From Deltaproteobacteria bacterium (lineage in GTDB: Bacteria > Myxococcota > JACPTQ01): 58,521 bases of DNA. The notes under the pieces are model-generated. The model ran no database searches, was not told the origin of the DNA, and saw only the letters and a list, made by a program, of their open reading frames with translations. Where the stretch lies: positions 1 to 58,521 of the forward strand of contig JACPTQ010000006.1 in NCBI GenBank assembly GCA_016192705.1, in the 5' to 3' direction. Below, piece after piece: positions 8,247 through 16,387 of the stretch. A program made the position numbers and the translations under genes. Every line of letters begins with the position of its first letter. Position 1 is the stretch's first letter.

Positions 8247-8273
8247 TTGACTTCGCCGCGAAATCCCTATAAA
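8247..8273 (+). promoter_or_regulatory. Promoter of the rplM-rpsI operon
   Basis: TTGACT at 8247-8252 and TATAAA at 8268-8273 with a 15-nt spacer (or ATAAAT with 16). It lies ~30 nt upstream of the rplM ATG, which has its own GGAGG. This is the best -35/-10 pair seen in the window next to a Shine-Dalgarno-led gene. Confidence 0.6.
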
Positions 8274-8300
8274 TGGTGAGCCCTTTCACTTGGAGGGCGT

Positions 8301-8759
8301 ATGCCAGTTCGTGAGACATCGATAGCCAAGCCGAGCGATAAGAGCTCGAAGTTCCCGAGGAATTGGGTCGTCATCAACTTGGATGGCCAGGTTCTCGGAC
8401 ACGCCGCGACCACGGTGGCGACGCTGCTTCGTGGCAAGAACAAGCCGAATTTTTCGCCGAGCGTTGCGATGGGTGATTTTGTTGTCGCGATCAACGCGAG
8501 CAAGATCAAGTTCTCGGGCGCAAAGCTCGACAAGAAGGTTTATCGGCACCACACCGGTTATTACGGGCACGTGAAGAGTGAAACGGCGCGCCAGTTCCTG
8601 TCGCGAAAGCCGGGGGAGCTGTTTCGCGCTGCGGTGTGGGGAATGTTGCCGCACAACAAGCTGGGGCGGCGCCTCATTCTCAACCTCAAGGTGTACGCGG
8701 GGGCCGAGCATCCGCATGCGGCGCAGGGGCCGAAGGCGCTCGACCTAAAGAAGGAGTAA
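8301..8759 (+). CDS. rplM: 50S ribosomal protein L13
   Basis: 152 residues, with GGAGG 7 nt before the ATG. Recognisable core: WVVINLDGQVLGHAATTVAT, LLRGKNKPNFSP, GDFVVAINASKIKFSGAKL, KVYRHHTGYYGHVKSE and AVWGMLPHNKLGR, in the order and length usual for bacterial L13. A ~15-residue N-terminal extension (PVRETSIAKPSDKSS) is a little longer than in E. coli. L13 binds 23S rRNA early in large-subunit assembly. It is followed after 6 nt by rpsI, the near-universal rplM-rpsI pair. Confidence 0.97.
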   Translation: MPVRETSIAKPSDKSSKFPRNWVVINLDGQVLGHAATTVATLLRGKNKPNFSPSVAMGDFVVAINASKIKFSGAKLDKKVYRHHTGYYGHVKSETARQFLSRKPGELFRAAVWGMLPHNKLGRRLILNLKVYAGAEHPHAAQGPKALDLKKE

Positions 8760-8765
8760 CGGTTT

Positions 8766-9188
8766 ATGGCAACGGCGACGACGGAAGTTAAGACCGCGAA
8801 GGCGAATGAATGGTACGCGACCGGAAGCCGCAAGACGGCGCAAGCGCGCGTGTGGATTCGGCCGGGCACTGGGGTTATCGAGGTCAATGGGCGACCGCTT
8901 GAAGAGTATTTCGACCGGCCGACGGCGAAACTGATTATTGAGCAAGCGTTTGAAGTTACGGAAATGCGCGGGCGGATCGACGCGGAGGTAACGGTCAAGG
9001 GCGGCGGCGGGTCGGGGCAGGCGGGCGCGGTGCGGCATGGGCTGTCGCGGGCGCTCACGCTGTACGATTCGGCGCTTCGGGGGCCGCTTAAGAAGGCGGG
9101 CTTCATGACGCGTGACGCGCGAAAGAAAGAGCGAAAGAAGTACGGTCAAAAGGGCGCGCGCAAGCGATTCCAGTTCTCGAAGCGGTAG
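8766..9188 (+). CDS. rpsI: 30S ribosomal protein S9
   Basis: 140 residues. AAGGAG overlaps the end of rplM and serves this start. Motifs: [59 protein letters not shown], and the highly basic C-terminus ending QFSKR. The Arg-terminal tail reaches the decoding site in ribosomes and contacts P-site tRNA. It is co-transcribed with rplM from the promoter at 8247 and followed 26 nt later by argC. Confidence 0.97.
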   Translation: MATATTEVKTAKANEWYATGSRKTAQARVWIRPGTGVIEVNGRPLEEYFDRPTAKLIIEQAFEVTEMRGRIDAEVTVKGGGGSGQAGAVRHGLSRALTLYDSALRGPLKKAGFMTRDARKKERKKYGQKGARKRFQFSKR

Positions 9189-9214
9189 TCGACATTTCGA
9201 AATCCCCTCATTTG

Positions 9215-10264
9215 ATGATGGGCGAACGAGTTCGCGTTGGGGTCGTTGGAGCGAGTGGCTACACCGGCGCCGAGTTGCTCCGGCTTTTGCTCGCGCACCC
9301 ACGCGTCGACATCACGAGCGTTTCGGCACAGTCGAGTGCAGGGCAACCGCTTGCGACGGCGCTCCCGGCGTACTTTGGCCTTTGCGATCTCACACTCGAG
9401 ACAGTCGATACCGCGGCCATTGCCCCGCGCGCCGATTTTGTTTTCCTCTGTCTCCCGCACGGCGCTTCCCACGATGTGGCACGCGAGTTTCTTGGGCGTG
9501 GCGTTCGCGTCATCGACCTCTCGGCCGATTTCAGGTTTCGCGACCCAAAGAATTACGAACGGTGGTACGGCGTCCCACACAAGGCTCCCGAGCTTTGTGC
9601 CGAAGCGGTTTACGGCTTGCCGGAGCGCAATCGACGCGAAATCGCACCCGCGCGTCTCGTTGCGGCACCGGGATGTTACCCGACCGCTGTACAGCTCGGC
9701 CTCGTCCCGATCGTCGATGGGGGCTTGGTCGTGCCGTCGATCATCGCCGATTGCAAGTCCGGCGTTTCGGGCGCGGGGCGAACGGCAAAGCGCGAAATTC
9801 TGTTTAGTGAAGTTGCGGGCGGGCTTAGGGCCTACAGCGTCGTCGGGCACCGACACACCGGCGAAATGCTCGACCAGCTCTCGCGCGCGGCCGGGCGCGA
9901 CGTGCGGCTCACTTTTGTTCCGCACCTTGTTCCGATGTCGCGCGGAATCCTCGCGACGATTTACGCGCCGCTTGCGGGCGCCGCGACAGACGAGGCCGTT
10001 CGCGCCGCGTTCGAAACGGCCTACACGGGCGAACCGTTTGTTCACCTCCTCCCGGTTGGCGCCGAGCCCGACACGCTGCACGTGCGCGGCACAAATCGTG
10101 CGCACATCGCGGTGTCAGCCGACCCACATGGCGGACGCGTGATCGTGCGGGTCGCTATCGACAACTTGGGTAAGGGAGCCGCGGGACAAGCGGTGCAGTG
10201 CTTTAACATTATGAATGGGATCGACGAGACCACGGCTCTGGGGGGCGCTGCGATCTTTCCGTGA
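9215..10264 (+). CDS. argC: N-acetyl-gamma-glutamyl-phosphate reductase
   Basis: 349 residues from the first of two adjacent ATGs (9215, 9218); a TTG at 9212 is also in frame. NADP-binding GVVGASGYTGAELLRLL at the N-terminus, then the catalytic cysteine in AAPGCYPTA (Cys154), SGAGR, VVGHRHTGEM and the C-terminal GAAGQAVQCFNIMNG. It reduces N-acetylglutamyl phosphate to the semialdehyde in arginine/ornithine biosynthesis. No other arg gene is nearby. The linkage to rplM-rpsI is a gene order I associate with deltaproteobacterial lineages. Confidence 0.95.
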   Translation: MMGERVRVGVVGASGYTGAELLRLLLAHPRVDITSVSAQSSAGQPLATALPAYFGLCDLTLETVDTAAIAPRADFVFLCLPHGASHDVAREFLGRGVRVIDLSADFRFRDPKNYERWYGVPHKAPELCAEAVYGLPERNRREIAPARLVAAPGCYPTAVQLGLVPIVDGGLVVPSIIADCKSGVSGAGRTAKREILFSEVAGGLRAYSVVGHRHTGEMLDQLSRAAGRDVRLTFVPHLVPMSRGILATIYAPLAGAATDEAVRAAFETAYTGEPFVHLLPVGAEPDTLHVRGTNRAHIAVSADPHGGRVIVRVAIDNLGKGAAGQAVQCFNIMNGIDETTALGGAAIFP

Positions 10265-10305
10265 CCCGCGATGATTCTTTTTGACGCCCCCCATAAACGG
10301 AAATA

Positions 10306-11481
10306 ATGTACGCGAACCGCTTCGTTGGAGGTTTGTTGCTCGCGATCGCCGTCGGTTTATTTTGGCTTGGCACGCTTGACGCCGGCGCGTCAAAACAACT
10401 ACAGCCCGGCGCACCAACGACCCCGCCTATCGTTGCGGCACCACAAGGCTCGGTGCGTCCCGTTCGACCGCCCCCTTCACTTCCTTGCGAAACAGTCGCC
10501 CGTCTCAAACTCGAATCCGGAAAACAGGTCGAAGTTCCCGTCGCGCTCAGTCCGTCGCAGTACATCGAAATCGTCATTCGCGGCGTTGTTCTTGTCGGTT
10601 CAGGCACGGTGAAAATCGACGCCCGACGCGTCTACCGCGACGCAAAGCCCACCGAGCACCGCCTCCTCGCGCTTTGGCCACCGCAGTTTCGCCTTTTCAT
10701 TTCGGGTGGCGCCGAGAAACACGAATACGTTTTTGGCCGAGTCGACGCACGCGCGCTTTCGGGAAAACCCGTGCGCGCCCTTTTCGACATCGCTCCGCTC
10801 AAGGCGGAGTTACAGGACGTGAGCCAATCAACGGGCGCGCTCGTTGGCGAGTTGCGGCGATGCGAAACGGGTCAGGCGATCCCGAGCGGACCCGCACAAA
10901 CAGCGGTACCGATTGTTCCTCTCGTCATCGTCGGCGCGAGCACGCTGTCGCTCGGCGCGGTCGGTTTTTTCGTGATCACCGCAAGGCGGCGACGACAGAG
11001 GGCGACGAAGGAAACATCGCCGGGATTGACTTCAGGCCCGCTCACCAGCGACTACGCCATTCAGCTCGAAGAACGCTTGCGAACGGCATTCGATGCCGCG
11101 CTCGACGCCGCCGAAGGTAGAGCGGGCGCCGCAACAACACTCTCGGGTTCGCTCGCCACGCTTTACGACGCCACGCGCGGACTTCTTGGACGTATCGATC
11201 GACTGGCCGCCCTGGAGGCGAGCATCGATGAAGCGGGCGCTGCGACCGACGGTGCACTCGGCGAGCGCCTCCGAGCGACTCGCCACGAGCTTGCGCAGTA
11301 TCGAATTCGCGCCGAAAAGATTGAACGCGTCTTCAACGAAACCGCCACGAAAATCTCTGCGGCCGCTGACGAAGGCTCCGGCGCACCGATCGACGTCGAC
11401 GCGCTCACCAAGGAACTCAGCGTTGAGATTCGTGCCATCGAGACCCTTGTAACCCCGGCCCAAGGGCAACCATCGCGATGA
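10306..11481 (+). CDS. Uncharacterised membrane protein with cytoplasmic coiled coil
   Basis: 391 residues. An N-terminal signal anchor (GGLLLAIAVGLFWLGTL) is followed by a Pro-rich stretch and an extracytoplasmic beta-rich domain (~50-190; FGRVDARALSGKPVRALFD). A second membrane helix is at ~207-227 (IVPLVIVGASTLSLGAVGFFV). A basic RRRR cluster and a long Ala/Glu/Arg helical region follow in the cytoplasm (~245-391), likely coiled coil. I recognise no family. Topology suggests a sensor or scaffold. The stop overlaps queF by 4 nt (ATGA), so the two are probably co-translated, though no functional link is known. Confidence 0.75.
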   Translation: MYANRFVGGLLLAIAVGLFWLGTLDAGASKQLQPGAPTTPPIVAAPQGSVRPVRPPPSLPCETVARLKLESGKQVEVPVALSPSQYIEIVIRGVVLVGSGTVKIDARRVYRDAKPTEHRLLALWPPQFRLFISGGAEKHEYVFGRVDARALSGKPVRALFDIAPLKAELQDVSQSTGALVGELRRCETGQAIPSGPAQTAVPIVPLVIVGASTLSLGAVGFFVITARRRRQRATKETSPGLTSGPLTSDYAIQLEERLRTAFDAALDAAEGRAGAATTLSGSLATLYDATRGLLGRIDRLAALEASIDEAGAATDGALGERLRATRHELAQYRIRAEKIERVFNETATKISAAADEGSGAPIDVDALTKELSVEIRAIETLVTPAQGQPSR

Positions 11482-11834
11482 ATCCCGCGCCAGAAAAACT
11501 CCTCAAGACGTTCCCCAACCCAGAACCGAAGCGCGCCTATGAAATTGCGATCGAATCTCCCGAGTTCACGTGCGTCTGCCCAATGACCGGCAACCCCGAT
11601 TTCGCCATCCTTCGCATCACGTACTCTCCGGCGAAGCTCTGCGTCGAGCTCAAATCGCTCAAGCTTTACCTCTTCGGGTTTCGCAACCTCGGCACCTTTC
11701 ACGAGGCCGTCACCAACCGAATCCTCGACAACCTCGTCGCGCTCCTTCACCCGCGCACAATGACCATCGTCTCCGATTGGAACATCCGCGGCGGCCTTCA
11801 CACGGTGGTCACCGTCCGCCACGGCGCGCGCTGA
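11478..11834 (+). CDS. queF: NADPH-dependent 7-cyano-7-deazaguanine reductase (preQ1 synthase)
   Basis: 118 residues, the short (type I) QueF. The active-site region is FTCVCPMTGNPDFA, with the nucleophilic cysteine at ~34 and the general-acid Asp at ~41. The family signature SLKLYLFGFRNLGTFHEAV follows. It reduces the nitrile of preQ0 to the amine of preQ1 for queuosine in tRNA. No other que genes occur in the window. Overlaps the upstream membrane gene by 4 nt and is followed 6 nt later by the CPBP protease gene. Confidence 0.95.
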   Translation: MNPAPEKLLKTFPNPEPKRAYEIAIESPEFTCVCPMTGNPDFAILRITYSPAKLCVELKSLKLYLFGFRNLGTFHEAVTNRILDNLVALLHPRTMTIVSDWNIRGGLHTVVTVRHGAR

Positions 11835-11840
11835 GCGCCC

Positions 11841-12392
11841 TTGAGCAAGCACCCCCAAACGATTTCACCGCGCGTCATCATCATCGCGTACGCCGTCCTG
11901 TTTGCCGTCGCGTGGGTCTGGTGCGCCCTCGACGGCCGGAGCCTTTTCGACCAACGCGGCGACTTCAATTTCGCGCTCGGCATCGCGATCGCGCTGGGCG
12001 GCGCCCTCGCAATCGGCGTGGCCAGCCGACTCCTCGCGCGCCTGCCCGCGTTCGGCGATCTCAGCCATGAGTTCCGCACCGTGCTCGGCGACCTTTCGAC
12101 GACTGAAATCACCACGCTCGCCCTCGCGTCCGGAATCGCCGAGGAGGCGTTCTTTCGGGGCGCGATGCAACCTGCGCTCGGACTCATTCCAACGAGCGCG
12201 ATCTTTGGTCTTCTCCACATCGGCCCCACGCGAAAGTTCCTTTGGTGGACAGCATCGGCGCTCATCCTCGGCTTCGCCCTCGGGCTCGTCGCCGAACTCG
12301 CCGGCAACGTCGCCGGGGCGATGCTTGCGCACTTCACGATCAACTACTTTAATCTCCACGAGATCATGAAGACGGGAGAAACGAATGCCTGA
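11841..12392 (+). CDS. CPBP-family intramembrane glutamic protease
   Basis: 183 residues from TTG 11841, the only start near the expected N-terminus, directly after queF. Several membrane helices. Motif 1 is EEAFFRG (~100-106; the Glu-Glu pair and Arg). Motif 2 is the His in FGLLHIGPTRKFLWW, and the last motif is LAHFTINYF, the order seen in CPBP/Abi proteases (Rce1-like). Such proteins are used for prenyl-protein processing in eukaryotes and for bacteriocin immunity or unknown roles in bacteria. It overlaps the next gene by 8 nt. Confidence 0.85.
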   Translation: MSKHPQTISPRVIIIAYAVLFAVAWVWCALDGRSLFDQRGDFNFALGIAIALGGALAIGVASRLLARLPAFGDLSHEFRTVLGDLSTTEITTLALASGIAEEAFFRGAMQPALGLIPTSAIFGLLHIGPTRKFLWWTASALILGFALGLVAELAGNVAGAMLAHFTINYFNLHEIMKTGETNA

Positions 12393-12663
12393 CCCTTCGC
12401 GCCCCATCATCGCCCTTATCCTAACCCTCGATCGGGCAACACTTCTTTACACTCTGCCCATCGCCGTCGGCATCGCGCTCCTTGTCACCGTCATCTTGTT
12501 CCGCGAGCGGCGCGCCTTCGAACTGGTCTCGATCTTTTTCCTGGTTGTGACAGCGATTCTCGGGGTCACATTTCTCGGAAGCTACTTTTTGTTCTCCATC
12601 GACCCCCCAAGGCTCGACGTCGTCGCGTGGCAACCGATGCACTCGTTGCTCGGCAACGATTAA
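12385..12663 (+). CDS. Small membrane protein, stop codon supplied by repeat element
   Basis: 92 residues with two predicted membrane helices (YTLPIAVGIALLVTVILF and SIFFLVVTAILGVTFLGSYF). No family recognised. It overlaps the CPBP protease gene by 8 nt, so it is probably in the same operon. Its TAA stop (12661-12663) is the first three bases of the MITE-like terminal inverted repeat, so the natural C-terminus may have been replaced or trimmed when the element arrived. Confidence 0.65.
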   Translation: MPDPSRPIIALILTLDRATLLYTLPIAVGIALLVTVILFRERRAFELVSIFFLVVTAILGVTFLGSYFLFSIDPPRLDVVAWQPMHSLLGND

Positions 12664-12793
12664 CAGGTTGCTGAAAAACGCCCATCTGCGGCGTTGGCGC
12701 GTCGCCGCTCCCTTCCGCGTACATCTGAGTACAGCGTCCGGTCGCGGCTTTCCGCGCCTGCCTTGCATCTGGACATTTTTCAGCAACCTGTTA
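12661..12793. mobile_element. MITE-like element with 18-bp perfect terminal inverted repeats
   Basis: TAACAGGTTGCTGAAAAA at 12661-12678 is exactly inverted at 12776-12793, enclosing 97 bp with no ORF. It sits exactly between two convergent genes whose stops are at 12661-12663 and 12795-12797. The ends read TAA on both strands. Transcribed from either side it would fold into a long hairpin and could also act as a bidirectional terminator. No transposase is present in the window. Elements with ends similar to CAGGTTGCTGAAAAA are, from memory, scattered through deltaproteobacterial genomes; I cannot check this here. Confidence 0.75.
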
Positions 12794-12794
12794 G

Positions 12795-14321
12795 TTACGA
12801 TTTCCGAACGACCCGGATCGCGCGCTCGAACGATGTGGCGACAACCCGCGCCAAGTCCGAAAAGAGCGGCGCCGCAGCGTTCAGTCGCGCCGCGTCGTTG
12901 ATCGCTTCGCAGTAAATCAGACAGACCACACGATCGCGGAGCATAACCGGAACCACAAGAATCGAGGCCGGTCGAACGCCGCCCAGCGCATCAACAAGTG
13001 CGTCGTCAATTTCGCTCGCCGCGAATCGCCCAGACCACACTTGGCCGCTCACAACGACGTTCGCGAGCGTCGAGTTGCCCTCCTTGGGTAAAATAATCGA
13101 CTTGAGCCGTTCTGGAGAAAACCCCGGCCCCGAACCGTGCCAACCAACGATGACGGCGTTCTTCACAACAAAGAGCGCGACGCGATCCGAAACCGTAAGC
13201 GCGCAAAGTTCGATGGCACGAGCGATTTCGTTGCGGTCGGTCGCTTTCTCGAGCCGGTTCGTCGCTTCGCGAAACGCCGCCGCATCGGCTCGCCCGCGAA
13301 CGCCCGACTGCGTCGTGGTCGGAACGGCCATGGTTGCCGTCACTTCCGATGGCAGCGGCGCCGAGCTTTCAACGGCCGGTGCCGCAACGCCGGCACCCAC
13401 CTCAGGCGTCGGCGTCATCTCCGCGTCCCGCGCGCTCTCGGTCTCGCGCGACGAACGCGCATCGGCCCCGCGTCCCAACAATTCGGCGAAGGCGGTCTGA
13501 AGTGACGTCGACGAGGCCCCCGGGTCAGGGTTCGGTGTCGGCCCGACGTTGGTCGTTCCGCGGCGCGGAACGCCGGCAATACCCGGCACCGTCGAGCCGC
13601 CCTCCGCGGGTCGCCGCACGCCTCCGACGATGACTTCACCCGGGGCCACAATTCGCGCGGAACCGCCGCTTTCCCGAACGATGGGTATCGCCGGAGCCGT
13701 GTCGGCGCTCGGGTCTTCTGAAAACGCCTTCGGAAATCCGATTGGGGATTCGAGCGCCTTCGCAATGTCACCGAGTACCCGCCGTGACGGCGGCGACGTC
13801 ACCGAGAGCGCATCAACGGCCGATGGCGTTTCAGGCGTGGTGGCGCTCGCTCCACCCGTTGGCGCTGCGCGCGCGCCGTTGCCGTCCATGAGCGCGACGC
13901 CGTAATAGGTCTTCATCGCCCACGCAATCGTCGAATCTTTCGCGACCATCGGACGCGGCGTCATCCCCGTAAAAAAACCGATCTCATCCAGCGCGTGCCG
14001 ATAACTCGGATCGGCCATCGCGACGTAAAGCGCATCCTGTTCGAGCGCGATCGGCACAACGGAAAACTCGGCGACCATGTCGCGTGGAATCGTCGAAATC
14101 ACTTGCGGCTGAACGTCCCGAAAAAGCGCGTCGTCGGCGAACGGAACCTTGAACTTGCGACAGTAGTAGTTGACGAGAAACCCTTCGTCGATGAATCCGC
14201 ACTGAACCAAGTTCCAACCGATCGTACCGCCCCGCGCCAACTTGCGCGCGATCGCATCCTCGAGCTGCGCCCGCGACACAATGTTCTCTGCAACGAGCAT
14301 GAGGCCGACTTTGGTGGTCAT
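12795..14321 (-). CDS. MshEN (GspE N-terminal)-domain protein with C-terminal GAF-like region
   Basis: 508 residues from ATG 14321 (an upstream in-frame TTG at 14372 is less likely). Residues 1-145 match the MshEN/GspE-N domain: KVGLMLVAENIVSRAQLEDA, GWNLVQCGFIDEGFLVNYY, FAVPFADD-like KVPFADDALF, then VVPIALEQDALYVAMADPS and the second-half DEIGFFTGMTPRPMVA. In pilus/secretion ATPases this domain binds cyclic di-GMP. There is no ATPase domain here: a low-complexity linker (~150-340) leads to a C-terminal domain resembling GAF (ALFVVKNAVIVGWHGSGPGF; ASILVVPVMLRDRVVCLIYCE). A likely cytoplasmic signalling adaptor. It is divergent from pcm. Confidence 0.75.
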   Translation of the reverse strand: MTTKVGLMLVAENIVSRAQLEDAIARKLARGGTIGWNLVQCGFIDEGFLVNYYCRKFKVPFADDALFRDVQPQVISTIPRDMVAEFSVVPIALEQDALYVAMADPSYRHALDEIGFFTGMTPRPMVAKDSTIAWAMKTYYGVALMDGNGARAAPTGGASATTPETPSAVDALSVTSPPSRRVLGDIAKALESPIGFPKAFSEDPSADTAPAIPIVRESGGSARIVAPGEVIVGGVRRPAEGGSTVPGIAGVPRRGTTNVGPTPNPDPGASSTSLQTAFAELLGRGADARSSRETESARDAEMTPTPEVGAGVAAPAVESSAPLPSEVTATMAVPTTTQSGVRGRADAAAFREATNRLEKATDRNEIARAIELCALTVSDRVALFVVKNAVIVGWHGSGPGFSPERLKSIILPKEGNSTLANVVVSGQVWSGRFAASEIDDALVDALGGVRPASILVVPVMLRDRVVCLIYCEAINDAARLNAAAPLFSDLARVVATSFERAIRVVRKS

Positions 14322-14339
14322 GTGCGCCCGATCTTGTGA

Positions 14340-14350
14340 TTTATGATAAG
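14340..14350. promoter_or_regulatory. Shared AT-rich -10-like box between divergent genes
   Basis: TTATGATAA at 14341-14349 gives TATGAT on the plus strand (27 nt before the pcm GTG at 14375) and TATCAT on the minus strand (~21 nt before the MshEN-protein ATG). It is the only AT-rich block in this GC-rich gap. No good -35 is visible for either direction. Confidence 0.35.
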
Positions 14351-14374
14351 AGTCGGCGAAGAGGAGCGTCAACC

Positions 14375-15067
14375 GTGATTCCCTTAGTTTTCTTTGTGTT
14401 GTCGGACATCGGAGGCGACGCGGAGTTCGAGCGGCTCCGCGAGGCGATGGTGGACGAGCAGATCGTTCGACGCGGCGTGCGCGACGCGCGGGTTCTCAAG
14501 GCGATGCGACGTGTGCGCCGTCATGAATTCGTGCCAAAGGAGCTGCGCGAGCGCGCGTACGAAGATGGCCCGCTCCCGATTGGAGAAGGGCAGACGATTT
14601 CGCAGCCGTTCATCGTCGCGTTCATGTCGGAGGCGCTCGACCTCAAGGGGGAGGAGAAAGTTCTCGAAATTGGCACGGGGTCTGGTTACCAAGCGGCGGT
14701 CCTCACGCTCCTCGCACGCGAAGTTCTCAGCATCGAAATCGTCGCGATGCTTGCGAAGCGCGCCGAGGAGACGTTTCGCCGCCTCGGTTACACGGTGCGC
14801 ACAAAAACTGGCGACGGCTACCTCGGTTGGCCCAACGCGGCGCCGTTTGAAGCGATCCTCGTCACGGCCGCGGCCGACCACGTTCCGCAGGCGCTCAAGG
14901 ATCAGCTCGCGATCGGCGGGCGACTCGTGATGCCGATCGGCCCGCCCGAAGAGCAAGAGATCGTGCGGCTCACAAAATTCTCCGACGGCTGGAAGCGCGA
15001 GGTGCTGCTGCAAGTCCGCTTTGTACCGATGACCGGGCGCGCTAAAGATCGCCGCGGTCGCCGATAA
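14375..15067 (+). CDS. pcm: Protein-L-isoaspartate O-methyltransferase
   Basis: 230 residues from GTG 14375, chosen because AGAGGAG sits 8 nt upstream; an in-frame GTG at 14336 has none. Family core: MVDEQIVRRGVRDARVLKAM, HEFVPKELRERAYEDGPLPI, GEGQTISQPFIVAFM, SAM-binding VLEIGTGSGYQAAVLT and GDGYLGWPNAAPFEAILVTA. The enzyme methylates isoaspartyl residues in damaged proteins to start their repair. The N-terminus is hydrophobic (IPLVFFVLSDIGG) but too short for a clear signal peptide. Confidence 0.93.
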   Translation: MIPLVFFVLSDIGGDAEFERLREAMVDEQIVRRGVRDARVLKAMRRVRRHEFVPKELRERAYEDGPLPIGEGQTISQPFIVAFMSEALDLKGEEKVLEIGTGSGYQAAVLTLLAREVLSIEIVAMLAKRAEETFRRLGYTVRTKTGDGYLGWPNAAPFEAILVTAAADHVPQALKDQLAIGGRLVMPIGPPEEQEIVRLTKFSDGWKREVLLQVRFVPMTGRAKDRRGRR

Positions 15068-15139
15068 GCGGATCTTCTTTTCCGCGGGCCGCCTGTAAAA
15101 CCACATCTAACCCAATCTAACTCGCCCGAACTGTGTTTC

Positions 15140-15161
15140 GGTGTACGTTTGGTGTACGTTT
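15140..15161. repeat. Tandem 11-bp direct repeat upstream of the hypothetical gene
   Basis: GGTGTACGTTT occurs at 15140-15150 and again at 15151-15161, one helical turn apart and on the same DNA face. It lies 33 nt before the ATG at 15194. A second near-repeat, TCTAAC, occurs twice just upstream (~15105-15121). The spacing suits a dimeric regulator, but no regulator gene is adjacent. Confidence 0.55.
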
Positions 15162-15193
15162 TTTGATGAGAACGAGCGGGAACAGACGATCGC

Positions 15194-15826
15194 ATGACGT
15201 CGCGAACCTACAAGGGGAAGCGGTACCAGATTCGGTTCGATCCGAGTTTTGCGCCGAGATCTAAGGCGGGATCGAACGGTCGCAAGCATTCCGATCGTGG
15301 TTTCGACGCCGGCATTCTCGCGGAGCTTCATGCCCTCGAGGCCGAGTATGACCGCATCGACGACCCAAACGGAGCCCCCCGCGCGAAAGTTTTGAGGGAA
15401 AGCCTCATTCCGGCCGCGGCGCGCGCGGTGGTGCGGCTCGAAACACGCGGCACGCAGAGTACGGCCCAGTCTGTTTATCTTTGTGCCAAGCTAAAAGGTT
15501 GGCGATGCCAATTTGGGCGGAGCCTAACTTGGGGCGATGACACCGCCCACACCACGGAGTTCGAACACGAATCGATCGCCCTCACCGCGGGCGTCGTGTT
15601 CCGTTTCGTCGACGCCGACGGGAAGGCGGCGCCTGGGCTCGTTAAGATTGGAATCGCGAGTACCAGGAAGCTCCACGACAGCGTCGACGCGGTGGAACCA
15701 GTCGCCGCAAAACGCGATGGTTGGGCGGTCGATAAACTTCCGGGCATCGGCGATGCGGATCTCCTTATCGCGCTATTTCGGGACGCGCGGGGTTTCCGCA
15801 AACATATTTGGGTGATTCGACCGTAA
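15194..15826 (+). CDS. Hypothetical protein, 210 aa
   Basis: Soluble, no signal peptide. An N-terminal basic region (TSRTYKGKRYQIRFDPSF) is followed by a helical stretch (ILAELHALEAEYDRI) and a beta-rich C-terminal half ending GFRKHIWVIRP. No recognised domain. It follows pcm by 126 nt, and the intergenic DNA carries two copies of GGTGTACGTTT in tandem (15140-15161), so it may be separately regulated. There is no good Shine-Dalgarno before the ATG. Codon use looks like its neighbours. Confidence 0.6.
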   Translation: MTSRTYKGKRYQIRFDPSFAPRSKAGSNGRKHSDRGFDAGILAELHALEAEYDRIDDPNGAPRAKVLRESLIPAAARAVVRLETRGTQSTAQSVYLCAKLKGWRCQFGRSLTWGDDTAHTTEFEHESIALTAGVVFRFVDADGKAAPGLVKIGIASTRKLHDSVDAVEPVAAKRDGWAVDKLPGIGDADLLIALFRDARGFRKHIWVIRP

Positions 15827-15894
15827 GGCGACCCGGATTGCTCGGCATGTCCAAGTAGAATTCTCAATAAGGAGAATAAACGAATGAAAAGGAA

Positions 15895-16263
15895 ATGGTC
15901 GATCAGCATGCGCGAAGCCTGTTGAGAGACCGCGGATTCAATCAAGTTTCGCGGATTGACGGTGAATCGACCGCATTTGAAACAGAATGGAAATCCTACG
16001 ACGGGGACACCCAGCAAAAGTATGTGGTTCGCATTTTGCGATCGAGATCAGGATCGTCTCGAGCCGAGATATTTTCGCATTATCGAACAGAGGAGACGAA
16101 GCAAGGGATTGGTCATCCGTCGCGCTTAGAGGTACGCCGCGATGCGGATCTCGAGTGGGATCTTCTGAAGCGGGTTGCTCCCGATGCGGCACGAGAGATT
16201 TCGCGGAAGGCTGACGAAAGCGCCGCACGCGCGACCGCGGGTTGCCGTGAGATGGGCGGGTAG
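15895..16263 (+). CDS. Hypothetical protein, 122 aa, possibly N-terminally disrupted
   Basis: Begins at ATG 15895 within a GGAAATGG context. The best ribosome site in the area, AATAAGGAG at ~15867-15875, instead precedes ATG 15884, which opens a 13-codon ORF ending at 15925 in another frame. The 122-aa frame may therefore be re-initiated, or the first exon-like stretch may be frameshifted. The protein is charged (EFETEWKSY-like FETEWKSYDGDTQQKYVVR; LEVRRDADLEWDLLKRV) with no signal peptide. No family recognised. Confidence 0.45.
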   Translation: MVDQHARSLLRDRGFNQVSRIDGESTAFETEWKSYDGDTQQKYVVRILRSRSGSSRAEIFSHYRTEETKQGIGHPSRLEVRRDADLEWDLLKRVAPDAAREISRKADESAARATAGCREMGG

Positions 16264-16387
16264 GTCGGCCGCTCGGCGCCCGATGCGGAACAGCAAAGGC
16301 CAGAGTTCCGTCGATGGCGGCTCGGCCACCGGTTCCGGCACGATGCTGTGTTTACGACGACGCGCAATTCTGCGATAACGCGCGGCG

